Shown here: piece by piece, positions 1 to 7,839 of the stretch | Layout: each line of letters opens with the position of its first letter | Numbering within the stretch: position 1 is the stretch's first letter | Origin: Acidimicrobiia bacterium | GTDB lineage: Bacteria; Actinomycetota; Acidimicrobiia; Acidimicrobiales; Bin134 | Assembly: GCA_022819825.1 (NCBI GenBank) | Contig: JAJEGM010000021.1 | Coordinates: 1-64,000, forward strand | Reading direction: 5' to 3' | DNA length: 64,000 bases | Program-made: the position numbers and the translations under genes | The notes under the pieces: model-generated | Databases searched by the model: none | Seen by the model: only the letters and a program-made list of their open reading frames with translations | Told to the model about the DNA's origin: nothing

Positions 1-78
1 CCCATAGAGCCTGGCAGTCTCGGCCTGGGACAGGCCCTCCAGGACAACCGACAAGACGATCGCTTGAGCCTTCGACAC
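1..78 (-). CDS. IS481-type transposase, N-terminal fragment (cut by window edge)
   Basis: The reverse strand encodes 26 residues from a GTG at 78 to the window edge, beginning VSKAQAIVLSVVLEGLS and continuing QAETARLYG. This is the start of a helix-turn-helix of the kind that opens IS481-family DDE transposases, where it contacts the element ends. An in-frame TGA lies just upstream of the start, and a TTG two codons before the GTG is an alternative start. The catalytic core lies outside the window, so intactness cannot be judged. The family call rests on the HTH and on the flanking repeats at 103-142. Confidence 0.55.
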   Translation of the reverse strand, partial: MSKAQAIVLSVVLEGLSQAETARLYG

Positions 79-102
79 CGCCAACCATCACCCACACCGA
101 CT

Positions 103-142
103 TTCCCATGTCCTGACACACCCCATTCCCATGTCCTGAAAC
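103..142. repeat. Terminal direct repeats of the IS481-like element
   Basis: The 14-mer ttcccatgtcctga occurs at 103-116 and again at 126-139, start to start 23 bp. Both copies lie just outside the transposase start. Read on the transposase strand they give TCAGGACATGGGAA twice, which looks like repeated transposase-binding sites at an insertion-sequence end. The other end of the element is outside the window, so the outer boundary and any target duplication cannot be fixed. Confidence 0.5.
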
Positions 143-165
143 AACACACTGCCGTGGGCGCGGGA

Positions 166-1197
166 ATGTATTGGATTCGGCGATCGTTGGCCGTGGTGGT
201 CGCTGTTGCGCTGCTAGCCGCGGGATGTGGCAGGGGCACCGACGACACAGGTGTGACCACCATCGGACTGCTGAGCGCGGCGCTGGCTGACACTGCGGAG
301 GCATCCAGTTATCGAGTGTCTCTGGCAGCGGGCATGAAATTGAGCATTGCGGGGGAGGAACTCTCGACTGGGATCGACGAGAACAATCCCGTGGCTGTCG
401 GTGAGGTGAGCTCCGAGCGGGAGTACTTCAGGATCGATATATCGACGTTGCTTGAGTCGCTATTTGGGTTCTCGATCGATGACTGGGACTATCTCGGATT
501 TGAGATGTGGTTCGACCCAGAGCGGATCGTGATTGACACTAGCGCCTTTCAGCAGCTGGTCGACGCAGACCCCGATGTCGATCTAGGGCCGTTTGCGCCA
601 GGCGTGTTCTTCATAGACTTGACCGCCATTGAGGCAGACAGCCCCGAGCTCATGAATGCAGTCGCGGGTTCTTCGACCCCCGACTTGAGGGAGATGGCGG
701 CGAGCCTGCCAGCGGCGTTGACCACGATCGAGCAGACTTCCACTGATCCCCCCACCTTTGTCGGCACAACGACCTCGGCGGGGCTCATTGAGGCTCTAGG
801 CGGCGACGTCGAAGCTGACGCTCGTTGCGAAGCTGCCGCACTGGAGATGGAATTTTCCGCGGACCTCGATGAACTGGCCGAACTTATAGTCGAGGTCTAC
901 GAGACCAACCCGGCCGAGGTAGTGATAGAGCTTGACGAGCAGGGCTTGTTGAGCGTTCTGTGGATAAGAGAAGACTACGGGGCCGTCCTACGCTCCCTTG
1001 CCGAGTCTGAGGGCTTTGGCACCGATCTGAGTGAAGAAGAACGCCAGGAAGCTGTGGAGGTGTTCGAATCCTTAGAAATGATCTTGGCAACTCGGATTGC
1101 CTATGAACCAGATGCGGACGGCGAAGTGCCGATGCCTCCGCCAACAACCGAGGACCGCACCAAGGAGTGGCACGAATTCTTGCCTGAATGTAGTTGA
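166..1197 (+). CDS. Predicted secreted lipoprotein of unknown function
   Basis: The 343-residue product starts MYWIRRSLAVVVAVALLAAGC, a typical lipoprotein signal: basic n-region, hydrophobic stretch and an LAAGC lipobox. It should be cleaved before Cys and lipid-anchored on the outer face of the membrane. The mature part is acidic and has no motif I recognise. The opening stretch ADTAEASSYRVSL resembles actinobacterial LprG/LppX-like or LolA-fold lipoproteins, which is only a guess. I chose ATG 166 because the longer frame from TTG 64 would run through the insertion-sequence repeats and place a non-signal sequence before the lipobox. No clear ribosome-binding site is visible. Confidence 0.65.
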   Translation: MYWIRRSLAVVVAVALLAAGCGRGTDDTGVTTIGLLSAALADTAEASSYRVSLAAGMKLSIAGEELSTGIDENNPVAVGEVSSEREYFRIDISTLLESLFGFSIDDWDYLGFEMWFDPERIVIDTSAFQQLVDADPDVDLGPFAPGVFFIDLTAIEADSPELMNAVAGSSTPDLREMAASLPAALTTIEQTSTDPPTFVGTTTSAGLIEALGGDVEADARCEAAALEMEFSADLDELAELIVEVYETNPAEVVIELDEQGLLSVLWIREDYGAVLRSLAESEGFGTDLSEEERQEAVEVFESLEMILATRIAYEPDADGEVPMPPPTTEDRTKEWHEFLPECS

Positions 1198-1266
1198 GAG
1201 CGGTTGAGAGAGCCTGACCCCGAATTATCAGCGCGCCCGATGGGTCCGATCACAGCCGCTGGCGGC

Positions 1267-1740
1267 CTACCCGTCGATGCCCTCGCCGCTTACCAAATGT
1301 TCGTCGCTCTCGGCAACCGACTTGCTCGACTGTCTCTTGAAGGTGAGATACCCCGCGGAAACGGCCAAGAGGGCACCAGCGATCAACACCATGAAGAGCC
1401 CCGCCTCCGGCGATGTATCCATGAAATCAGGGGCGTCAATCTCCCCATTGGCGAGATTGATCGCGCCGACAAGAGTGATCACCAACCCGGCCAGCAGCCC
1501 CAACGCGCCGATCTTCCTTTGTCTCCACTGCGCGAATCCAGCGGCAGACAGAGCGCCTATTGCGGCGGAGACTAGAACCGTGATCACTGGTGTGTCGTTG
1601 GATTCGACGTAGTAGAAGTCGGCAAAGGGGCCCTCAACAGTCTCCCAGGGTAGAAGTGCTCCGATGGCCGCGAGCAGAGCGGACAGTCCCGCTGCCCAGC
1701 ACATGACGATGGCTAGGCGGCTGTTCGCGGGACGCTCCAT
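1267..1740 (-). CDS. Small four-helix membrane protein, unknown function
   Basis: The 157-residue product has four hydrophobic segments (about residues 9-28, 51-71, 77-96 and 115-134). A loop after helix 1 contains LLPWETVEGPFADFYYVES, a pattern common in small actinobacterial membrane proteins of the Trp-associated type. The C-terminal tail is charged and probably cytoplasmic. No catalytic motif is seen. The gene is convergent with the upstream lipoprotein gene and separated by 69 bp. Function unknown. Confidence 0.6.
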   Translation of the reverse strand: MERPANSRLAIVMCWAAGLSALLAAIGALLPWETVEGPFADFYYVESNDTPVITVLVSAAIGALSAAGFAQWRQRKIGALGLLAGLVITLVGAINLANGEIDAPDFMDTSPEAGLFMVLIAGALLAVSAGYLTFKRQSSKSVAESDEHLVSGEGIDG

Positions 1741-1854
1741 GTAAGAGACGGTATCACGCTCCCATCAGAGGGCTTTCGCGTCTTCGTTTGGACCCGGCGG
1801 TCTGTGAGAGGTCGGCTAGCGGGCTGGGGTGGCATTGGGGTAGGGGGCAGCGTC

Positions 1855-2508
1855 CTAGGCGCGACTGTTGCCGAGGTTGATGGCTATGACGCTGCGGGTG
1901 AGGACGTCGGTGAACGCCTCGCGCTCGGCCGCGGTGGCGTCGGGGTGGCGACGGGCGAAGTCGGCTAGACCGTGGAGCAATAGCACCGCGGTGAGGGTCA
2001 GCCGGTGTCCGAGGTCGGCCATCTGCGTTTCGTCCACCAGGTCGACCAGGGCTCGAGCCACGCGCCGAATACCTGGTCTTGGCTCGGCGGAGGCCCCGCC
2101 GCCGCCAGCGCCAGTGAGCGTGTCTCGGATCAGGTCGGAGTCGCTGGGGAGCTGTGCCACTCCAACCAACTGCGCCCGAATCCTGATGTAGTGGCGGCCC
2201 GACTCGTCTTCGAGTAGGGAGGCGAGGGGACGAATGAGCGCCTTGATGAGCGCCTCAAGCCCTGGACGCTCGCCGAGTTGGTCGAGCATCTCAGCGCGTC
2301 GTTCGTCGAGGCGGGCCTGATGCGGCTCCAGGATCGCCTGCAAGAGCCCGGCCTTGTTTCCGAAGTGGTATTGCACCGCAGAGCTGTTGCGCTGCCCGGC
2401 TTCCTTCACCACGTCACGCACTGTCACCGCATCAACGCCTCGCTCGGCGAACAAGCGCTCTGCCACGGCAATGAGCGCTTCGCGGGCGGGCTCGGGCGAC
2501 CGGGGCAT
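1855..2508 (-). CDS. TetR/AcrR family transcriptional regulator
   Basis: The 217-residue product has an N-terminal TetR helix-turn-helix (residues about 8-55: ALIAVAERLFAERGVDAVTV, then SSAVQYHFGNKAGLL). The long helical C-terminus is typical of ligand-sensing TetR regulators. Such proteins usually repress adjacent operons and release DNA on binding a small molecule. The gene lies 73 bp downstream of the Rieske oxygenase gene on the same strand and is probably co-transcribed with it. A near-palindrome at 3678-3696, between the divergent oxygenase genes, is a plausible operator. The ligand is unknown. Confidence 0.85.
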   Translation of the reverse strand: MPRSPEPAREALIAVAERLFAERGVDAVTVRDVVKEAGQRNSSAVQYHFGNKAGLLQAILEPHQARLDERRAEMLDQLGERPGLEALIKALIRPLASLLEDESGRHYIRIRAQLVGVAQLPSDSDLIRDTLTGAGGGGASAEPRPGIRRVARALVDLVDETQMADLGHRLTLTAVLLLHGLADFARRHPDATAAEREAFTDVLTRSVIAINLGNSRA

Positions 2509-2581
2509 CAGCTCGCGAGGATAACCAGCAGAGGTCGACCTCTTGGCACCGCTCGCCCGGCGCGAATCGGACTTCCGGAGC

Positions 2582-3619
2582 CTAAGAGTCGAGTCCGGAG
2601 TAGAACTGGAGCGCCCATTGCCGGCCGACGCGGATATTGCGCTCGACGGCGGTCACCAGCGGCTTGGGCTCGTAGCGCTTGTTCTCCCAGATGACGATGT
2701 CCTGGCTGATGCCGTCGGCGAAGCTGGCGACGAGGCCCGACAGGGCGGCCTCCCCCAACGACTTGGGCATGGTGAACCACCACGTCATATGAACGTTCTC
2801 CTCGTCGGTGGGCAGGAGCGACTGGCCGATGCGTATCGAGTCGCCGATCGAGATGAGGGTGCAGCCGAGGCCGAAGTTCTCGATGGTGAAGCTGCCGTTG
2901 GAGTTGCTGCGGTAGGTCCCCTCGACGACCATTTCGGTGCTGGGCAGTGGGGGCGCTCCGTGCACATACTTGAAGTGCTGCACGTCGAACTCGCCCTCAG
3001 AAAACTCCTGGACGATGGTGGCTACTTCGAAGCGGAGCACCTGGTAGGGCTGCCACTCGGGATCCTCGAACTCGGGGAAGTAGGGCACGTCGTAGAACGG
3101 CTCGCCGCCCTCGAGATGGTGCCAGGCCCAGATCATCTGGTCGCGCTCGATGATCGGATAGGTGCGCACCTTCGCCTTGGCGGGAATCGCCTTGCCCTCC
3201 GCATAGGGGATGTCGATGCAGCGACCGTCACCGTCGAATTGCCAGCCATGGAATGGGCACCGCATACCCTCCCCGTCAACCCGGCCGCCCACCCCGATAT
3301 GGGCGCCCAGGTGGGGGCAGTAGGCGTCCATGAGCCGGGCCTCACCGCTCTCGGACCGGAACAAAACGAGGTCCTTGCCGAAGGCGTAGAGGTTCTTGTG
3401 CTCACCCGGAGCGAGCTCGCGGCACTCTTCCACCACGAACCAGCCGTTGGGGATCGGGAACGGATAGCGCTTCTGGCCAGCACCCTCGCGGGCGATCCTG
3501 ATACGTCGGCTCAAATCGGCCACCGATGCCGGGTCCGACCTCATCGGCCCCACCTCGAACACCGCGTCCTCCATGCCCGGTCGGGCCCCGTATCCGGGTT
3601 CGTTTGCGATAGTGCTCAT
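2582..3619 (-). CDS. Rieske non-heme iron oxygenase, alpha subunit (KshA-like)
   Basis: The 345-residue product has a Rieske [2Fe-2S] motif, CPHLGAHIGVGG (Cys101, His103) with CPFHGWQFDG (Cys121, His124). A mononuclear-iron motif DVQHFKYVHG follows (Asp212, His215, His220). This is the layout of ring-hydroxylating oxygenases that insert oxygen using electrons from a separate reductase. Length and motif style resemble 3-ketosteroid 9-alpha-hydroxylase oxygenases, but the substrate is not proven and no reductase is encoded nearby. ATG 3619 is preferred over an upstream start because AGGAGG sits 7 nt before it. It is divergent from the Baeyer-Villiger monooxygenase gene. Confidence 0.88.
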   Translation of the reverse strand: MSTIANEPGYGARPGMEDAVFEVGPMRSDPASVADLSRRIRIAREGAGQKRYPFPIPNGWFVVEECRELAPGEHKNLYAFGKDLVLFRSESGEARLMDAYCPHLGAHIGVGGRVDGEGMRCPFHGWQFDGDGRCIDIPYAEGKAIPAKAKVRTYPIIERDQMIWAWHHLEGGEPFYDVPYFPEFEDPEWQPYQVLRFEVATIVQEFSEGEFDVQHFKYVHGAPPLPSTEMVVEGTYRSNSNGSFTIENFGLGCTLISIGDSIRIGQSLLPTDEENVHMTWWFTMPKSLGEAALSGLVASFADGISQDIVIWENKRYEPKPLVTAVERNIRVGRQWALQFYSGLDS

Positions 3620-3677
3620 CGGTCGACCTCCTGGAGGCCCGGCATCAGGTGCCATCGGGCCTGCCCCTTGTCTCGAC

Positions 3678-3696
3678 TCTTGCTAATGTATCAAGA
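3678..3696. promoter_or_regulatory. Candidate TetR operator palindrome in a divergent promoter
   Basis: The 19-bp sequence tcttgctaatgtatcaaga is an imperfect palindrome. Its arms, tcttgcta and tatcaaga, match at 7 of 8 positions as inverted repeats. It is the most AT-rich part of the 110-bp gap between the Rieske and Baeyer-Villiger genes. Size and location fit a TetR-family operator covering both promoters. This is inference from symmetry and position only. Confidence 0.45.
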
Positions 3697-3729
3697 TTAC
3701 TAAGAAGTTGGCCACAGCGGACGGAGCCG

Positions 3730-5562
3730 ATGAGCATCACCGATGACCAGCCGACGCATCCCTTGCCGGACTTGGAAGAGATCCGGCACCGGTACCGCAG
3801 CGAGCGCGACAAGCGCCTGAGGCCCGACGGCCCCGACCAGTACATTCAGGCCAAGGGGTCGTTCGCCCACTACATGGACGACCCCTGGGCCGACCCCGAA
3901 TTCACCCGTGAGCCGCTCCACGACGAGGTTGAGGTCCTGGTCGTAGGCGGAGGCCTGGGCGGCCTGCTGGCCGGGGCGCGGTTGCGCCAGCAGGGTATTG
4001 ACAGCATCCGTTTCGTCGAGCCGGCAGCCGACTTCGGGGGAACCTGGTACTGGAACCGATACCCGGGAATCTCCTGCGACGTGGAGTCGTACATCTATCT
4101 CCCCATGCTGGAGGAGGTGGGCTACGTGCCACAGCGCAAGTACTCCTACGGGAAGGAGATCCTCGAGCACTGCCAGGCGATCGCCCGCCAGTTCGACCTC
4201 TACCGGGACGCCTGCTTCCAAACCCGGGTCACCGGGCTCCGATGGGACGACGGCGCTTCGCGCTGGATGGTCGAGACCGGCCGCGGCGATCAGTTCAAGG
4301 CTCAGTACGTGTGCCTCGCGCTCGGGCAACTCAGCAAGCCCAAGCTGCCGGGGATTCCCGGCATCGAAGGCTTCGAGGGCCACTCGTTCCACACCAGCCG
4401 CTGGGACTTCGACTACACGGGAGGCGACCAGGAGGGCAACCTCACCGGTCTGAGCGGGAAGCGGGTCGGCGTTATCGGCACCGGCGCGAGCGGCGTGCAG
4501 GTCGTGCCCCACATCGCCGAGTGGGCGGAGCATCTCTACGTGTTCCAGCGGACCCCGTCTTCAGTCGATGTCAAGCAGAACCCGGAGACCGACCCCGAGT
4601 GGGCCCGGTCGCTGCCGCCGGGCTGGCACCAGCACCGCCGTGACAATTTCAATGCGCTGGTGTCAGGCGTCCCCCAGGAGGAAAACCTCGTCGATGACGG
4701 ATGGACCGACCTGATCGGCAACCTCGTCAGGCTCTTCCGGGACGGCGACGGCGTGGACCTGTCGCCCGAGGGCATCCAGCGGGCCGTCGAGCTGGCCGAC
4801 CTCCAGAAGATGGAGCAGATCAGGGCGCGGGTGGACGAGCTGGTCGACGACCCCGAGACCGCCGAGCTTCTCAAGCCCTACTACCGGCAGTTCTGCAAGC
4901 GGCCCTGCATCGACAACGACTACCTCCCCACGTTCAATCGCCCAAACGTCACCCTCGTTGACACGGCGGGGAAGGGCGTCGACCGCATCACGGCGACGGG
5001 CGTGGTGGTTGGCGAGCAGGAATATGAGGTGGATTGTCTGATCTACGCCAGTGGCTTCGAGGTTGGAACCCCGCTGTCGCAACGAGGGGGATTCGAGATC
5101 ATCGGCAACGGCGGCGAGACGCTCATGGAGAAGTGGGCCGACGGCCTTCGCACGATGCACGGCATGCACATGCACGGCTTCCCCAACCTCTTCCTTATGT
5201 CCATCGGCCAGTCGGCCAACACCGTGAACTACACCCACGTGCTCGACGAGCAGGCCATCCACCTGGCCTACATCGTCGCCCGCGCCCGCGAGGTCGAGGC
5301 GGTGGCGGTAGAGGTCTCCGCCGAAGCCGAGGAGGCCTGGGTCGACGCGTGTCGCGGGCAGGCGAACAACCGCGGGTTCTTCGACGACTGCACCCCCGGC
5401 TACTACAACAACGAGGGACAGGCTCGGAACCCCCAGAACGGCCCCTACGGCGTGGGCCCGGGAACCATCGAGTTCCTTCAGCTCCTGGGCGACTGGCGCG
5501 CCGCCGACGAGCTGGCCGGCATGGAATTACGCTGTGAGCAATCACCCCGGGGAGGGCCATGA
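3730..5562 (+). CDS. Baeyer-Villiger flavin monooxygenase
   Basis: The 610-residue product has two Rossmann nucleotide motifs: GGGLGGLLAG (about residue 73, FAD) and IGTGASGVQ (about residue 249, NADPH). Between them is the Baeyer-Villiger fingerprint FxGxxxHxxxW as FEGHSFHTSRWD (Phe215, Gly217, His221, Trp225). Such enzymes convert ketones to esters or lactones using NADPH and oxygen. The length matches the 4-hydroxyacetophenone/cyclohexanone monooxygenase group, with an extra N-terminal region of about 60 residues. ATG 3730 has GGAG upstream. Its stop overlaps the start of the SnoaL-like gene. Together with the divergent Rieske gene it suggests degradation of a cyclic ketone or steroid-like compound. 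Confidence 0.9.
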   Translation: MSITDDQPTHPLPDLEEIRHRYRSERDKRLRPDGPDQYIQAKGSFAHYMDDPWADPEFTREPLHDEVEVLVVGGGLGGLLAGARLRQQGIDSIRFVEPAADFGGTWYWNRYPGISCDVESYIYLPMLEEVGYVPQRKYSYGKEILEHCQAIARQFDLYRDACFQTRVTGLRWDDGASRWMVETGRGDQFKAQYVCLALGQLSKPKLPGIPGIEGFEGHSFHTSRWDFDYTGGDQEGNLTGLSGKRVGVIGTGASGVQVVPHIAEWAEHLYVFQRTPSSVDVKQNPETDPEWARSLPPGWHQHRRDNFNALVSGVPQEENLVDDGWTDLIGNLVRLFRDGDGVDLSPEGIQRAVELADLQKMEQIRARVDELVDDPETAELLKPYYRQFCKRPCIDNDYLPTFNRPNVTLVDTAGKGVDRITATGVVVGEQEYEVDCLIYASGFEVGTPLSQRGGFEIIGNGGETLMEKWADGLRTMHGMHMHGFPNLFLMSIGQSANTVNYTHVLDEQAIHLAYIVARAREVEAVAVEVSAEAEEAWVDACRGQANNRGFFDDCTPGYYNNEGQARNPQNGPYGVGPGTIEFLQLLGDWRAADELAGMELRCEQSPRGGP

Positions 5563-5936
5563 CGACCGACCAGGCCAGCATCGACGCGGTGGCCGACCGG
5601 TTCTTCGCCGTCTACGCCGCCGCCGATGAAGACGGCATACGGGAGATCCTCGCCCCCGACTTCGAGGGGTGGAGCAGTTCCTTCGGAGGCCGGGATCTCA
5701 CCGTCGACTCCCTGGTCACCGGGGCCAAGTGGGAGGCCGAGAACGTTGACATGACGCTCGACGAAGTGTGCCGTCATGTCACCGACCACGGCTTTGTGCG
5801 CCAGTTTGTGATCCGCCTGGCCAACGCCGAGGGCAACCCGATTGAGATACCGGGGTGCTTGGTGGCCCTGGTCGCCGACGGGCGGATTACCCGATTCGAC
5901 GAGTACCTGATAGTGCCAAACGCACCGCAGGAGTGA
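5559..5936 (+). CDS. SnoaL/NTF2-like protein
   Basis: The 125-residue product has the size and pattern of the SnoaL/NTF2-like alpha+beta cone fold: an N-terminal helix with VADRFFAVYAAADEDGIREI and a closing strand ADGRITRFDEYLIV. Members include polyketide cyclases, ketosteroid isomerase-like enzymes and many uncharacterised proteins. It starts within the stop of the monooxygenase gene (ATGA) with GGGGAGG upstream, so translation is probably coupled. A role in isomerising or hydrolysing the monooxygenase product is inference; no catalytic residue set can be assigned. Confidence 0.75.
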   Translation: MTTDQASIDAVADRFFAVYAAADEDGIREILAPDFEGWSSSFGGRDLTVDSLVTGAKWEAENVDMTLDEVCRHVTDHGFVRQFVIRLANAEGNPIEIPGCLVALVADGRITRFDEYLIVPNAPQE

Positions 5937-5978
5937 CCGACCTAGAACTGACCTGAGCTATCGAGAGGAGCCCACCTC

Positions 5979-7820
5979 ATGTCCGATTCAGCAGACACCC
6001 CCGAACCGGCGCCTCAACAGAGCCTCCTGCGCCGCCTGCGCTGGTACATCGCAATCGCGGTGGTGGCCACCGTCGTGATCATCGTGCTGGTCGTGTCCGG
6101 CGGCGGCTCCGATGACGACGGCGACGACGCCACGCCCCCGGCCGCCGAAGAACGCGCGGACGACGAACCGATGGACGACGCCCCGGCGGCTGTCGACGAT
6201 GACACCGGCGACACCGCGCCCTCCGCGACCGATGAGCCCGCGGATGAAGAGCCGATGGACGACACCGCCGAAGCAACCGTTGACGAGCCCGAACCCAGCG
6301 ACGACACCGCCGTCGCCGAGCCCACCGAGCCGCCCGAGCCGCCCGAGCCCGAGTTCCCGGGGATCGGGTCCGAAGCAGCCCTGGCCAACCCGCACTGCGA
6401 CCCGGAGACCGGGAGGATCCGGGTGCCCCTCGTGGACGCCCCGCCGTGCGTCCTCGAATGGCCGGAGGGTGCCGACAACGGTGGAAACACGGCCCCGGGC
6501 GTTACCGCCGAGGAAATCGTCATGGTGGTGCGGGTGGACTCCGGCCAGACGGAGTTCGTCAACGACGTCGGCAGCATCCCCCGGGGCTGGCTGGACGGCG
6601 CCGACATCTTCAACCAGAACTTCGAGTTCTGGGGCCGCCAGGTCCGACTCGAGTTCATCGATGCGAGCGGATCAACCGAGGTCGCCCAGAGAGCCGACGC
6701 CACCAAGGCCGTGAACGACTTCCAACCGTTCCTAGCCACCGACGCCACCACCACCGGCGAGGGGAAAGCCATCTTCGAGGCTGAGATGGCAGCCCGAGGA
6801 GTGATCGTGTGGAGCACGGGCGTCTCCTGGCAGGAAACCCAGGACCAGCCCGGTTTCCGCTGGTCGGCCCTGGCCGACGACCGGGTAACCATGCTCCACG
6901 TGGCCGAGTACATCGGCAAGCGCGTCGCCGATTACCCAGTGCAGTGGGCCGGCGACGACGACATGATCGGCGAGCCCCGGCGGATCGGGATGATCTACAC
7001 CGACCGGTGGAGCAGGGACTTCATGGAAGACCAGGCCGCCCAGAATGGCTTCGAACTCGTGGAGGCGGTGAGCTACGACGAGGGCGCCGAGAACACGCAG
7101 CGACAGGAGAGAGCCCGGGTGATCGCCGCCCGGATGAAGGATGCCGGCGTAACCACCGTGATCGCCGGGACCGACAACCTGTTCACCAGGACAATCACCG
7201 CGGCGGCAACCGAACAGCAGTGGTTCCCGGAGTGGATCATCACCGGCTACAGCGGCCAAGACACGGCCTTCTTCGCCCGCGGCTACGACCAGGAGCAGTG
7301 GGCCCACGCCTTCGGGCCGGGTCCGATCGGGTTGAGCGTCGCCGACCAGCCCAACCCGCTGGCGGCCTTGTTCGAGTGGCACCACGGCCGGGAACCGGTC
7401 TCGCTGGCCGAGAGGTTCTCCCTTTCGACCCTGAAGTCGCCCATGTCGTGCCTCCATGCGGCCGGACCCGACCTCACCCCGGAGAGCTTCACCGAAGGCT
7501 GCTTCGCGCTGCCCCCGTCGCTCGGGTCGTACTGCGACTGCGTGACGAGCCCAGGCGCGGCCTTTGGCGAGGGCCGGCTTCCCTGGACCGATTACACCGG
7601 CTTCGACGACATGACCGAGAAGTGGTGGAACCCCGCGTACGAGCGCACCACCGCGACCGGGCGCGTTGTGGTCGGCGAATACATGAAGGTCGACGACGGG
7701 CGCCGCTACGCAGTCGGCGAGTGGACGGAAGAGCAACCGAGAGTGTTCGATCCGGACGCGGCCATCGGCATCCTCTACGAATTTCCCCCCAACGACACGC
7801 CGCCGAGCTACGAGCGCTAA
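5979..7820 (+). CDS. Membrane-tethered type I solute-binding protein (Liv-type ABC transport)
   Basis: The 613-residue product begins with a short cytoplasmic arm, one hydrophobic helix (about 22-40) and no lipobox Cys. It should therefore be anchored by a membrane helix instead of by lipid. Residues about 44-127 form an Asp/Glu/Pro/Ala-rich linker with a repeated EPMDD motif. The rest resembles a LivJ/HmgL-type periplasmic binding protein, with phrases such as GVTAEEIVMVV, AVNDFQPFLATDATTTGEG and GVTTVIAGTDN. It follows the BVMO/SnoaL genes and faces the fused Liv transporter operon, so it may deliver the catabolic substrate to that transporter. The substrate is unknown. Confidence 0.8.
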   Translation: MSDSADTPEPAPQQSLLRRLRWYIAIAVVATVVIIVLVVSGGGSDDDGDDATPPAAEERADDEPMDDAPAAVDDDTGDTAPSATDEPADEEPMDDTAEATVDEPEPSDDTAVAEPTEPPEPPEPEFPGIGSEAALANPHCDPETGRIRVPLVDAPPCVLEWPEGADNGGNTAPGVTAEEIVMVVRVDSGQTEFVNDVGSIPRGWLDGADIFNQNFEFWGRQVRLEFIDASGSTEVAQRADATKAVNDFQPFLATDATTTGEGKAIFEAEMAARGVIVWSTGVSWQETQDQPGFRWSALADDRVTMLHVAEYIGKRVADYPVQWAGDDDMIGEPRRIGMIYTDRWSRDFMEDQAAQNGFELVEAVSYDEGAENTQRQERARVIAARMKDAGVTTVIAGTDNLFTRTITAAATEQQWFPEWIITGYSGQDTAFFARGYDQEQWAHAFGPGPIGLSVADQPNPLAALFEWHHGREPVSLAERFSLSTLKSPMSCLHAAGPDLTPESFTEGCFALPPSLGSYCDCVTSPGAAFGEGRLPWTDYTGFDDMTEKWWNPAYERTTATGRVVVGEYMKVDDGRRYAVGEWTEEQPRVFDPDAAIGILYEFPPNDTPPSYER

Positions 7821-7839
7821 GCAGGCTGCCCGGCCAAGC

